NCBI GenBank assembly: GCA_030427205.1
Contig: JAUHXC010000009.1
Location: 62,001-126,000 of the forward strand
Source of the DNA: a bacterium
Lineage (GTDB): Bacteria; Myxococcota_A; Bradymonadia; UBA7976; UBA1532
Length of the DNA: 64,000 nucleotides
Direction: 5' to 3'
Of the stretch, positions 7,699 to 17,850 are shown one piece after another. The position numbers and the translations under genes were made by a program. The notes below the pieces were generated by a model that did not search any database, was not told the DNA's origin, and saw only the letters and a program-made list of their open reading frames with translations. Position 1 is the stretch's first letter, and every line of letters begins with the position of its first letter.

Positions 7699-8861
7699 TC
7701 CATGGCGAACGGGTCGCTGTGGGCGGGCTCGGTCACGAAGCGATCGTCGGTGAGCGATTCGAGGAAGGCGACGAGCGCGTCGATCTCGTCCGGTTCGGCC
7801 GGGAACGCGCGCACCAGCCCCGAGCGCAGCGGGCTGAGCCGACCATCGCCCGCGAACGGGCCGTCTTCGATGACCCGGCCGCCGGCGGCGTAGTGCTCGA
7901 CCACCTCGCGCAGCGTCGCGATGCTGCCATCGTGCATGTAGGGCGCGGTCAGCGCGACGTTGCGCAGGCTCGGCGGCCGGAAGAGCCCGCGGTCATCGGG
8001 ATCAGACGTCAGTTCGAAGAGCCCCTGGTCGTGCGGCGGGTAGCCGCCCTCGCCGTCGACGTTGTACAGGCCGTTGTTGAAGAACGGGTAGCGCACGCTG
8101 CCTTCGGGGGTGCGGGCGTCGCGGTAGGCGGTCGTGAAGAAGACACCGCCGTGGCAGTGGAAGCACTCGAAGCGCTCGCCGTTGAACAGCGCCAGCCCTC
8201 GTCGCTGCTGCTGGGTCAGCGCCGTCTGATCACCGGCCAGATAGCGGTCGTAGGGGGCGTCGACGCTCACGAGGCTGCGGCAGAAGCTGGCGAGGGCGAA
8301 GACGATCTTGTTGATCGTCACCCCCGAGCCGCTCTCGGGGAAGGCGTCGGCGAAGAGCCGGGCGTAGGTGGGATCGGCTTCGAAGCGCGCGATGACCTCG
8401 TCGCGCACACCATCGGTGATGCCGAGCTCGACCGGGTTGTCGCTGCGCAGCGGCACCTGGATCTGCTGTTCGAGCGTCAAGAGCCCGTCGCTGGCCCAGG
8501 TCAGCGTGGAGAACCAGCCGACGTTGGCGAGGCCCATGCTGTTGCGCACCAGCACGGTGCCGGTCGAGCCGGTCGGCGTCCGCTCGCCGTCGGCGAAGGC
8601 CCGCGCCTGGTCGTGACAGCTCGCGCACGACTGGGTCTGGTTGGCCGAGAGCCGCGGATCGTAGAAGAGCCGGCGGCCGAGCTCGATCTTCTCCGCCGTC
8701 AGCGGATTCTCGGGCGGGATCGCCGGCGGAGGGATGCCATCGGGCAGCCCGAGCAACGCGATGACAGCGGTCTCGTCGGACCCGGCCTCGGCGGTCTCGC
8801 TCTCGCAGCCCGCGGCGGCCCACGCGATGCACAGCACGGCGACAGAAGACAGTCTCCACAT
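7689..8861 (-). CDS. MbnH-like di-heme cytochrome c (bacterial CcP/MauG superfamily)
   Basis: This 390-residue lipoprotein (lipobox AAGC19) has two c-type heme sites, CASCH at 79-83 and CFHCH at 233-237. It has the usual distal layout of di-heme peroxidases and a conserved APYMHDGS segment. The start lies three bases after the stop of the MbnP-like gene. That pairing identifies it as the 'metallo-mystery pair' di-heme enzyme (MXAN_0977-type, MbnH). From published work on the methanobactin operon, MbnH uses its hemes to oxidise a tryptophan in MbnP to kynurenine. It would act in the periplasm on the neighbouring protein rather than as a peroxide scavenger. A general cytochrome c peroxidase is the alternative, but the partner gene argues against it. 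Confidence 0.88.
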   Translation of the reverse strand: MWRLSSVAVLCIAWAAAGCESETAEAGSDETAVIALLGLPDGIPPPAIPPENPLTAEKIELGRRLFYDPRLSANQTQSCASCHDQARAFADGERTPTGSTGTVLVRNSMGLANVGWFSTLTWASDGLLTLEQQIQVPLRSDNPVELGITDGVRDEVIARFEADPTYARLFADAFPESGSGVTINKIVFALASFCRSLVSVDAPYDRYLAGDQTALTQQQRRGLALFNGERFECFHCHGGVFFTTAYRDARTPEGSVRYPFFNNGLYNVDGEGGYPPHDQGLFELTSDPDDRGLFRPPSLRNVALTAPYMHDGSIATLREVVEHYAAGGRVIEDGPFAGDGRLSPLRSGLVRAFPAEPDEIDALVAFLESLTDDRFVTEPAHSDPFAMDRD

Positions 8862-8864
8862 GGG

Positions 8865-9797
8865 TCAGCGCACGAAGACCCGGTTGCCCGACGCGGCCGC
8901 GCCGCCGGTGGCCATGTCTACGCCCAGGTTGTCGAAGACCGCACCGCAGGCGGCCTGCATCGGCCCCGAATGGCACGAGACCCCCGGCCCCTCGCCGATG
9001 ACTTCGAAGGTCTCCATGTCATGGATCGGCGTGACGAAGTCGAGGCCGGCGAGCAGCGTCGACAGATCGACCCTCACGGTGTCCTGGCTCAGATCGAAGC
9101 CCTCGATCCGCACCACCGGGGTATTGACGAAGCCGCACGCATCGCGGTCGGCGAGCGCCTTGCCGTCGGGCATGCCGCAGTCCCGGCTGCCGACATGCAC
9201 ATAGCCATCACCGGCGCCGCCGGCGCCGTCGTCCACGGTGAAGTTGAAGACGAGGTGGCGATAGCCGCTGGCCCACGACCAGTACATCTCGTTGAGCGGC
9301 GAAGGCGCGGCCTCGGCGGTGGTCTCGGCGATGACGGCCTTCATCACCGGCTGCGATACGCCGACGTCGAAGGAGACGGCCACGACGTTGTCGGGAAAGG
9401 TCATCCCGGTGATGGCCGAGTGGGTCCGGGCGGTGCCCTCGGCGAACGCGATGGCGTTGCCCGCGCAGCTGCCTTCATCGGTGCCCGTCAGGTCGACGAG
9501 CGATACGATGCCAGCCTCGCCGTGGTACTGGAACTCGCCCTCGTCGAGCTCGACCCGCACCGGCTCGCCGGCGGCGTCTTCGAACCGGACGTCGCTGATG
9601 TAGAAGCGCAGGTCCGATATACCCACCCGGTGGGCGCCGTCGGGGCCGAGACCCTCGATGGTATCGGTGCAGCCGACGGGCGACCCGTTGGCGACGGCCT
9701 GGAAGCGCAGTTCGAACGGGCTCATGCTGGGCTCGTCCACGGTATCGTCACATGCCAGCGCGGCGCAGGCCGCGGCCACGACGAGGGCTTTTCGCAT
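8865..9797 (-). CDS. MbnP-like lipoprotein (four-Cys metallo-mystery pair protein)
   Basis: The protein is 310 residues with lipobox ALAC16. The family signature is visible: LRFYISDV near 63-70, MYWSWASGYR at 171-180 with tryptophans 173 and 175, and Cys207, 221, 275 and 284 as the likely four-Cys set. This matches the MXAN_0976/MbnP family, a periplasmic copper-binding protein whose tryptophan is converted to kynurenine by MbnH. The start at 9797 has GGAGAAG six bases upstream; a start 18 codons earlier lacks support. It lies 108 bases downstream of the metal permease fusion on the same strand, so the three genes may form one metal-responsive transcript. Confidence 0.88.
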   Translation of the reverse strand: MRKALVVAAACAALACDDTVDEPSMSPFELRFQAVANGSPVGCTDTIEGLGPDGAHRVGISDLRFYISDVRFEDAAGEPVRVELDEGEFQYHGEAGIVSLVDLTGTDEGSCAGNAIAFAEGTARTHSAITGMTFPDNVVAVSFDVGVSQPVMKAVIAETTAEAAPSPLNEMYWSWASGYRHLVFNFTVDDGAGGAGDGYVHVGSRDCGMPDGKALADRDACGFVNTPVVRIEGFDLSQDTVRVDLSTLLAGLDFVTPIHDMETFEVIGEGPGVSCHSGPMQAACGAVFDNLGVDMATGGAAASGNRVFVR

Positions 9798-9905
9798 CGG
9801 ATCTTCTCCGGTCATCGGCTTCGGGTGCCGTCGCCCCCAAACCGGGGCCACGGCCTACGGGTCGAGATCAAACATCCGCGGTCTCGGCGGCGGTCATCGG
9901 CCCGG

Positions 9906-11846
9906 TCAATGCACATGGATCGGCTCGAACACCTGCCGCAGCGCGCCGCGCGGCCCCTGGCGCAAGAGTGACGCGACCACCAGCGCCGCCAGAGCCGCCA
10001 CGCACAGCCACTCGAACCACCCGGGTCCATGGGCCGCGTCGGCCGCGTCGAGCAGCGGCACCGCCGCGACGCCGAGCGCGTCGACCGTCCAGCCGGCGAT
10101 GATGGCCAGAATCGTCACGGCGCAGCCGAACATCAGCGCGAGTCGGCGCCCGTGCAGGCGGGCGAGCACGCCGAAGGTGGTGATGTTGGTGGCCGGCCCC
10201 GCGATGAGAAAAGCGATCGCCGCGCCGGCCGTCAGCCCCTTGTGCAGCGCCAGCGCCGCGACGGGGGTCGCGCCCGACGCGCAGACGTAGATCGGCACGC
10301 CGACCAGCGCCGCCAGCGGCACCTGCAACAGCGGCGGGATGTGCGCGATCGCCTCGTGGGACAGCAGCGGCTCGGCCAGGGCGGCGACGACCAGCCCGAG
10401 CGCGATCCACGGCATGGTGTGATCGAAGACCTCGACGAACCCGAACCGCAGCCCTTCCCGCAGGCGCGCGGTGCGCGACGGCGCCTCGTCGCTCGGGGTC
10501 TCCGGCGGCGTGACGACGGGCGTCGAGACCCGCGGCGCGCGGCCGACGAGCACGGCCACCAGCAGCGCCACGGCGAACGCGGCGACGACCCGGGCAATCG
10601 TCAGCGACGAGCCCAGCAGCGGGACCGAGAGCAGCACCGCGTCGAGCCCGAGCTCCGGGGTCGCCACGAAGAAGGCCAGCGCCGCGGTCAACGGCGCGCC
10701 GCGCCGGATGAGCGACTCGTAGAGCGGCAGCACGCCGCACGAGCAGATCGGCAGCGGCAGGCCGTAGCCGACCCCCCGCAGCGCCTGGACCGCGCGTCCC
10801 CCGCGGGCGAGGGCGGAGATCCGCGTCGGCGAGAGGACGAGCGGTACGACCCCCGCCAGGGCATAGCCCAGCAGCAGAGCGGGCGCGCTCTCGAACAACA
10901 GCACGCCCAGCGTGCCGATGAACGTGGAGCCCGCCTCATCGGCCGTATGGGGCTCGTGCATCACGCCGAAGACGAGGAGCAGCAGCCCGGAGAGCGCGCC
11001 GATCGCGGACCATACGCGGTCGCGGCTGGGGGGATGCCCGTGCGGGTGGCCGTGCTCGTGGTCGTGGTGATGGTCGTGAGCGTGACCGTGGTGATGGTCG
11101 TGATCGTGACCGTGGTGATGGTCGTGATCGTGATGGTCGTGCTCGTGACCATGATGATGGTCGTGATCGGGACCGTGGCCGTGATGATGGGCGTGATCGT
11201 GGTCGTGACCGTGGTGATGGCCGTGATCGTGATGATGGTCGTGGTCGTGGTCGTGCGCACAGGCCTCGGATGCCGTGCCGTGCCGGGCGAAGACGACATG
11301 CAGCAGCGCGCCGGCGACGAGGGCCTCCAACGCCACCGAGGCGCCTGCGGGCAGCACCGCGATCACCGCCGGGCCCGCCGCGAAGCCCGCGATCGTGCCC
11401 ACGACGCACGCCCCGCCCAGCAGCCACGCCATGCGCAGCGAGCCGCGCGCCGCGACGACGAGCGCAAAGCCGACGGGCAATCGGTGGCTCACCACGGCCC
11501 ACGCCAACCCCCGGTCGCCGCTCTCGACGCTCAGGACCGCGCCGTCGAATACGACGTGCAGCCCCAAAGCCGTCGCGACGAGACCGATCGACCACGCCGA
11601 GCGCCGCGACGCACGGTGCAGCAGCCACGGCAGGACCGCGCCGAGCGCCAGCAGGCCCAACCCCGCCAGCCCGAGCGCCTCGACCGCATGGGGGAGGATC
11701 GAGACGAGACAGATCCCGCCGACCAGCGCCAGCGCGAAGCCGTCGATCCACGACTGAAGCCCACGGGAACGCGCGCCGACAGACGCCAGCGCCGGCCCCA
11801 CGAGCACCGCCATCGCGGCGAGGGCGAGGAGGGCGACCGGCGTCAT
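9906..11846 (-). CDS. ZIP-like domain / His-rich linker / COG0701 permease fusion
   Basis: This is a 646-residue membrane protein with three parts. Residues 1-190 are ZIP-like: HVVFDG (97-102) resembles the TM4 metal motif, and HRLPVG (121-126) resembles TM5, with the usual glutamates replaced. Residues 198-271 hold about 44 histidines mixed with Asp and Gly. Residues 280-646 are a COG0701/PF03773 permease with CSCG at 368-371 and VCASG near 520, as in SO_0444-type Cu/Zn transporters. ATG at 11846 has GGAG seven bases upstream; an earlier GTG at 11864 has none. A palindrome overlapping its promoter suggests induction under metal starvation, so uptake is more likely than the efflux role assigned to SO_0444 relatives. 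Direction is inference. Confidence 0.85.
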   Translation of the reverse strand: MTPVALLALAAMAVLVGPALASVGARSRGLQSWIDGFALALVGGICLVSILPHAVEALGLAGLGLLALGAVLPWLLHRASRRSAWSIGLVATALGLHVVFDGAVLSVESGDRGLAWAVVSHRLPVGFALVVAARGSLRMAWLLGGACVVGTIAGFAAGPAVIAVLPAGASVALEALVAGALLHVVFARHGTASEACAHDHDHDHHHDHGHHHGHDHDHAHHHGHGPDHDHHHGHEHDHHDHDHHHGHDHDHHHGHAHDHHHDHEHGHPHGHPPSRDRVWSAIGALSGLLLLVFGVMHEPHTADEAGSTFIGTLGVLLFESAPALLLGYALAGVVPLVLSPTRISALARGGRAVQALRGVGYGLPLPICSCGVLPLYESLIRRGAPLTAALAFFVATPELGLDAVLLSVPLLGSSLTIARVVAAFAVALLVAVLVGRAPRVSTPVVTPPETPSDEAPSRTARLREGLRFGFVEVFDHTMPWIALGLVVAALAEPLLSHEAIAHIPPLLQVPLAALVGVPIYVCASGATPVAALALHKGLTAGAAIAFLIAGPATNITTFGVLARLHGRRLALMFGCAVTILAIIAGWTVDALGVAAVPLLDAADAAHGPGWFEWLCVAALAALVVASLLRQGPRGALRQVFEPIHVH

Positions 11847-11963
11847 CGCGTGGCTCCGCCCCACGGGGGGCGTTCAGGGCCGCTTGTGCCAGAGCTTCGA
11901 ACGGCGGTGGGGGGGTCGTGGGCGCTCAGCGTCCGGTCTTCCTGACGAGATCGATCGTCGAGA

Positions 11964-11993
11964 CGTATACATGTAGGCCAGTTGCAAATGCAA
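11964..11993 (-). promoter_or_regulatory. Promoter of the permease fusion gene
   Basis: On the reverse strand TTGCAT (11988-11993) and TATACG (11964-11969) are separated by 18 bp. The -35 lies inside the palindrome at 11981-11994, so a bound repressor would block RNA polymerase. Apart from this and a short repeat of CCCGATAC near 12120-12135, the 312-base gap between the divergent genes shows nothing else. Confidence 0.5.
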
Positions 11994-11994
11994 C
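11981..11994. promoter_or_regulatory. Candidate Zur/Fur-family operator, perfect palindrome
   Basis: GTTGCAAATGCAAC has perfect 6-bp arms around AA. It shares the TTGCA/TGCAA half-sites with the boxes at 825-839, 2996-3010 and 3045-3056, and lies 135 bases before the permease fusion. It is the best-formed of the four. Confidence 0.6.
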
Positions 11995-12158
11995 GTGCTG
12001 GCGACGTTGGTCGGGCCCACGATTCACGGGGGGTGGGACGGTCCGGCCGGCCGGGCTGGGAAGACGCCGATACATTCCGCGGTTGACGTCCGCGAGCCCG
12101 TGAACAGCGTTGTCTCGTCACCCGATACCCGATACCCACCGCCACCGAGGAGGTCTGC

Positions 12159-13595
<1,437 letters not shown>

Positions 13596-13626
13596 GCCCG
13601 GCGCGGGTCGGGCGTGCAGGAGAGCC

Positions 13627-14580
13627 ATGCGCCCCGAACTCGCCCTGATCGTCGCCGCGGCGTTGACCGCGGGCTGCACCGCCAAGGACGCGCCGGCCGA
13701 GAAGCCGCCCGCCACCGCCGAGAGAGCCTCCACCGCCGACGAGAAGCCCCCCGCCACGCCCGAGGAGGCTGCTCCGCCCGCAGCGCCGGCGAAGCCCGGC
13801 GATCCGCTCGACTGCCAGCCCATCGGCGACAGCGCGCCGCTGCTGGAGAAGCCGGCGCTGCTGCTGATCGGTGAGATGCACGGCACCCGCGAGATCCCCG
13901 CCGCCGTCGGCGAGCTGGCCTGCCACGCCGCCAAGGCCCGCCCGGTGCGGGTCGGCCTCGAGCTCTCCCGGGCCGACCAGCCGCGCATCGATCGCTTCCT
14001 GGCCAGCGACGGCTCGGCCGCCGCCCGCGACGACCTCACCGGCAGCCAGCCGTGGCGTTGGGAGTTCCAGGACGGCCGCACCAGCCGGGCGATGGTCGAT
14101 CTCGTCGACCGCCTGCGCCGGCTGAAGGCCGCCGGGCGGGATGTGAAGGTCTTCGGCTACGACGTGGTCGAGTTCGACGGCGAGAACAGCCGCGACGCCG
14201 GCATGGCCCAGCACATCGCCGCCGCCCGCCAGGCCGAGCCCGAGGCCAGCTTCATCATCCTCTCCGGCAACCGCCACACCCAGATCGGCCCCGAGCCGGG
14301 CCCACCCGGCGAGCCGCCCTTCATGCCCATGGGCGCCCACCTCGCGAAGCGATTCACCGACGTCGTCGCGCTCTCTGCGCGCAGCAGCGGCGGTCAGTAT
14401 TGGGCCTGCGTCGGCCCCGATCCCAGCGCGTGCGGGCCGCAGGACCGCCCGGCCAAGGCCTACGGCCGCGAGGGGGTCTACGTCGATACGAAGACCCGCC
14501 CGATCCCGCCGGGGCACCACGGCGTCCTGCACGTGGGCCAGACGACCATCTCTCCGCCCGCCCGCGCCCCGGCCAGGTAG
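13627..14580 (+). CDS. ChaN/EreA-like (Tiki/TraB superfamily) lipoprotein
   Basis: The lipoprotein has 317 residues, with signal peptide and lipobox (TAGC), an Ala/Pro/Glu-rich linker, then a domain beginning LLIGEMHGTREIP. The motifs GEMHGT, GLELS and SGNRHTQ are the conserved metal/heme-binding blocks of the ChaN, EreA and Tiki superfamily. ChaN binds heme; EreA-type enzymes hydrolyse esters. I cannot decide between a heme-binding protein and a hydrolase. AGGAGAG precedes the ATG at 13627, and an earlier in-frame ATG overlapping the degP end lacks a ribosome site. It is 31 bases after degP and may be co-transcribed. Confidence 0.72.
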   Translation: MRPELALIVAAALTAGCTAKDAPAEKPPATAERASTADEKPPATPEEAAPPAAPAKPGDPLDCQPIGDSAPLLEKPALLLIGEMHGTREIPAAVGELACHAAKARPVRVGLELSRADQPRIDRFLASDGSAAARDDLTGSQPWRWEFQDGRTSRAMVDLVDRLRRLKAAGRDVKVFGYDVVEFDGENSRDAGMAQHIAAARQAEPEASFIILSGNRHTQIGPEPGPPGEPPFMPMGAHLAKRFTDVVALSARSSGGQYWACVGPDPSACGPQDRPAKAYGREGVYVDTKTRPIPPGHHGVLHVGQTTISPPARAPAR

Positions 14581-14701
14581 GTCCGCTCGGTGTCTCCGCC
14601 CGTCCGCCGTGCGCGATCGGTCGAATGAACGCCGCACGGGGCCCGGCGGCGGGGTCCATGGCAGGGGGTATCGCCGGCCGGGTCGCGCCGCCGGCACCCG
14701 C

Positions 14702-14726
14702 CGCATCCGGCTCGCCAGCGCCGGGC
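14702..14726 (+). repeat. Left arm of a 25-bp inverted repeat
   Basis: This 25-base sequence is the exact reverse complement of 15242-15266. Similarity continues with two mismatches for about 12 more bases on the outer side (around 14690-14701). Confidence 0.8.
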
Positions 14727-15145
14727 GCACCTCGCGCGCTTCGACGACGCCGCCAACGCCCCGCCGGTCGCGGTCGAGGCCGCCTCGCCCGAGGGCAACG
14801 GCGCGCCGGTGACCCGCGAGGCCCCCCTGCGGACGGGGCGACGGTCCGGCTTGCCCGCCGCTGGCCCGTCCGCGGCGGCTCAACGCCCGACGCGACCCCG
14901 CGCCCGGCCCCCGCGACGGCGGATCTTCGGCGCCGTCGAGCCCTGCGAGGCCTGCCGACCAGCGAAACTTCGCCGCTTCGGGCCGGTCGCGCGCCGCGGC
15001 TCATCGACGCAGCGGACCCCGGCGCGGGCGGGCGGGCGGCCGCTTCATCGGCGAATGACCCCCTGGCGGCGGGCTCGGGCGGGCGAACATCCGTCGAATC
15101 GGGCCCGCCCGCGGCGCGCGCGCCTCGTTCGGCCCGAAAAACCGG

Positions 15146-15217
15146 CCCGTCGCCGCGACTCGGCCGGCGTTGCCCGCGCGCCCGAAGCCCGTCGCCGCGA
15201 CTTCGCCGCCGTTGCCC
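15146..15217 (+). repeat. Two 30-bp direct repeats, 42-bp period
   Basis: Both copies (15146-15175 and 15188-15217) begin CCCGTCGCCGCGACT and end CGTTGCCC, differing at about three positions. A third, degenerate copy is near 15280-15303. Confidence 0.7.
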
Positions 15218-15241
15218 TCACGCGCGCACACCCTCGGCCGG

Positions 15242-15266
15242 GCCCGGCGCTGGCGAGCCGGATGCG
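15242..15266 (-). repeat. Right arm of the 25-bp inverted repeat
   Basis: Exact reverse complement of 14702-14726, 515 bases away. Confidence 0.8.
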
Positions 15267-15578
15267 ACGGGTCCCACAAGCGCGACTCGGGCGGCGTTGG
15301 CCTCGGGCTGGACACCGGCGACGGCCTCTGTCGGTCATTCACCCCCGTGAGTAGGGCCGGCGCAGCCCCCGCGGTTGATCGAAGGGCGCCGACGGGGCAT
15401 GGTGGACGGGCATCGACGCCGAGGCCCCTCCCGTGATCTGAGCACTGCGCCCGCCATCTTCGTTCGACCGCCGCCCGCCGAGGGCGGCCGTGCGCGGGCG
15501 CGCTCAGACATCCGTTCGAATCTCGTTCGACACACACGATGACCGCCCCGCGGGGGCGGCTCACGAGAGGAGCAGTCC

Positions 15579-16109
15579 ATGCCCGAGTTGATCTACTACG
15601 TCGCCGCCTCGCTCGATGGCTTCATCGCCGATCCCGAAGGCGGGTTCGACCGTTTCCCCATGGGCGATCACGTCGACGCCTTCCTGGCCACCCTGCCGAC
15701 CTTCGGCGCGGTGCTCATGGGGCGCGCGACCTACGCCGTCGGCCTGAAGCACGGCGTCACGTCGCCCTATCCCATGATCCCGCGTCAGTTCGTCTTCTCG
15801 CGGACGATGGCCGAGAGCCCCGACGCCGCGGTGAGCCTCGAACGGGACGCCGTCGCCTGCGTGAAGGCGCTCAAGGCCGAGCCCGGCGCGCCGATCTGGC
15901 TCTGCGGCGGCGCCCGGCTGGCCACCGACCTCTGGCGGGCGGGGCTCATCGATCAGGTGTGGGTCAAGCAGAACCCGCTCCTGCTCGGGGCGGGCATCCC
16001 GCTGTTCGGCGGCGACGGCATCCCACCGGCCGGCCTGCGGCTCGACGATCTGCGCCGCTTCGAGAGCGGCGTCGTCGAGCTGCGCTACAGCGTCGTCGCG
16101 GCGACCTGA
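15579..16109 (+). CDS. DHFR-fold reductase family protein (RibD C-terminal domain-like)
   Basis: The 176-residue protein starts with YYVAASLDGFIADPEGGFD, the signature of the stand-alone RibD-C/YyaP-type dihydrofolate-reductase-fold proteins. GRATYAVG, SRTMAES and LCGGARLATDLW follow as the NADPH-binding blocks. The substrate of most such proteins is unknown; they are NADPH-dependent reductases in the cytoplasm. GAGAGGAG precedes the ATG. A strong hairpin follows the stop, so it is probably transcribed alone. Confidence 0.85.
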   Translation: MPELIYYVAASLDGFIADPEGGFDRFPMGDHVDAFLATLPTFGAVLMGRATYAVGLKHGVTSPYPMIPRQFVFSRTMAESPDAAVSLERDAVACVKALKAEPGAPIWLCGGARLATDLWRAGLIDQVWVKQNPLLLGAGIPLFGGDGIPPAGLRLDDLRRFESGVVELRYSVVAAT

Positions 16110-16116
16110 GCCGCCC

Positions 16117-16150
16117 CGGGTTCACCGGGCGACACAGCCCGGTGAACCCG
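16117..16150 (+). terminator. Strong stem-loop, probable terminator
   Basis: Perfect 14-bp stem (CGGGTTCACCGGGC with its complement) and loop GACACA, eight bases after the reductase stop. It lacks a T run, so it may also act as a structured barrier. A -10-like TATCTT follows immediately at 16152-16157. Confidence 0.6.
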
Positions 16151-16165
16151 CTATCTTGCCCCGCC

Positions 16166-16981
16166 ATGCTCTACGTCGACACCCACAACCACCTCGACTT
16201 CGCCGCCTTCGACAGCGACCGCGAGGCGGTGCTCGAGCGCGCGCGCGCCGCGGGCATCGGCGGGCACCTGGTGGCGGGGGTCGACCCGGCGGGCTGGGTG
16301 CGGCAGCGGGCGCTGGCCGCGAAACATCCCGGCGTCCGCTGGACCGCGGGCCTGCATCCCCAGGTCGCCGCCGGCATGCGCCCCGGCGCCATCGACGAGG
16401 CCCTCGCCGGCCTTCCCGCGCAGCTCGAGGGCGCCCACGCCGCCAGCGGGGTGGGGGAGACCGGGCTCGACCGGCTCTTCGTCGATCCGGCGACCCTCGA
16501 CGTGCAGCTGCACGCCTTCCGGGCGCAGCTCGCGCTGGCCCGTGAGCTGGAGCGACCGCTGGTCCTGCACATCGTCAAGGCCCATGGCAAGGCGCTGGAG
16601 GTCGTGAAGCGCGACGGCCTGCCCGCGGCCGGCGGGGTCATCCACAGCTTCTCGGGCAACGCCGAGCTGGCCCGGCAATACGTAGAGCTGGGCCTGTCCA
16701 TCGGCTTCGTCGGCGCGGTGTGCCGGCCGAACGCGCGCAAGCTGCACGCGGCGGCGGCGGCGGTGCCCGACGATCGGCTGCTCATCGAGACCGACGCGCC
16801 CGACCAGAGCCCACCGGGTCACCCGCAGCGCAACGAGCCCACGGCGCTGCTCGACGTCGCCGAGGCGGTCGCGCGCGTTCGAGGCTGTCGACCCGAAGCC
16901 GTGCTCGTGCTATCCACCCGCAACTCGGAGCGCCTCTTCGGCGTCTTCAACGCTGTGCCTGCGGCGCAAACACAGGAGTGA
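16166..16981 (+). CDS. TatD-family metal-dependent hydrolase
   Basis: The product is 271 residues. The metal-site motifs are DTHNHLDF at the N-terminus, GLHPQ, GETGLD, LHIVKAHG, IHSFSGN and ETDAPD, in the order of TatD DNases. Family members are Mg-dependent 3'-5' exonucleases or related amidohydrolase-fold enzymes. There is no ribosome-binding site; TATCTT ends eight bases before the ATG, which fits a leaderless mRNA. It lies five bases before tcdA and appears to head a tatD-like/tcdA/nadA operon. Confidence 0.9.
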   Translation: MLYVDTHNHLDFAAFDSDREAVLERARAAGIGGHLVAGVDPAGWVRQRALAAKHPGVRWTAGLHPQVAAGMRPGAIDEALAGLPAQLEGAHAASGVGETGLDRLFVDPATLDVQLHAFRAQLALARELERPLVLHIVKAHGKALEVVKRDGLPAAGGVIHSFSGNAELARQYVELGLSIGFVGAVCRPNARKLHAAAAAVPDDRLLIETDAPDQSPPGHPQRNEPTALLDVAEAVARVRGCRPEAVLVLSTRNSERLFGVFNAVPAAQTQE

Positions 16982-16985
16982 CCTG

Positions 16986-17850
16986 ATGGACGGGGTCATG
17001 CTGCACGGGGCCGACGTCGCCCCGCCGATCTCGGAAGGCTACAAGCTGCACCGGCGGTTCGACCGCATGGCGCGGCTGACGGGCGACGCCGGCATGGACC
17101 GGCTGATGAACAGCTTCGTCATCGTCTTCGGCCTCGGCGGGGTGGGCAGCTTCACCGCCGAGTCGCTGGTGCGCTCCGGCATCGGCCGGCTGCGCATCGT
17201 CGACTTCGACGACGTCTGCGTCACCAACGTCAACCGCCAGCTGCACGCCATGAAGGGCCACATCGGCAAGCCCAAGGCCACGCTGATGGCCGAGCGGCTG
17301 CGCCGCATCAACCCCAAGGCCGAGATCGAGGCGGTCAAGCAGTTCTATCAGGCCGACTGCAGCGACGAGATGCTGGCCGGCGAGCCCGACTTCGTCGTCG
17401 ACGCCATCGACCAGTTCACCGCCAAATGCCACCTCATCGCGACCTGCCGCGCCCGCGGCATCCCCCTCGTCTCGTCGATGGGCGCCGCCGGCCGCTGGGA
17501 TCCGACCGCGATCCGCGTCGCCGACCTGAACAAGACCCAGGGCTGCAAGATGGCCCTCAACGTGCGCAAGATCCTGCGGGAGAAGCACGACTTCCCCCGC
17601 GGCCGGGCCCGCTGGGGCGTGCCCGCGGTCTTCAGCGAAGAACCCTGTCAGCCCCCCGAGCCGCTGGCCTACGAGGCCGGCACCGGGTTCCGGTGTGTCT
17701 GCCCGCAAGGGCAGAACGGGCTGTTGACCTGCGACCGGCGGGCCCGTATCGACGGCAGCGCGTCGTTCGTCACCGGCACCTTCGGGCTGGTCTGCGCATC
17801 GGTGGTGGTGCGCGGGCTGGTCGACGGCGCCCGAGAGAAGGAGGCCGCTC

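Larger units (their letters stand above)
14581..15578. other. Gene-poor, repeat-rich intergenic region of about 1 kb
   Basis: No reading frame here has convincing protein composition on either strand; all are Arg/Pro/Ala-rich. The stretch contains a 25-bp inverted repeat (14702-14726 against 15242-15266), near-identical 30-bp direct repeats (15146-15175 and 15188-15217) with a degenerate third copy near 15280-15303, and a short hairpin at 15469-15487 (7-bp stem GCCGCCC/GGGCGGC). It looks like decayed or mobile repeat material. The last 100 bases probably hold the promoter of the reductase at 15579. Confidence 0.6.

Noticed and set aside
7689..8861. Ordinary cytochrome c peroxidase
   Set aside because: The adjacent MbnP-like gene points to MbnH, although the fold is shared.
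11040..11260. Tandem repeat or CRISPR-like array
   Set aside because: It encodes the His-rich linker of the permease fusion.
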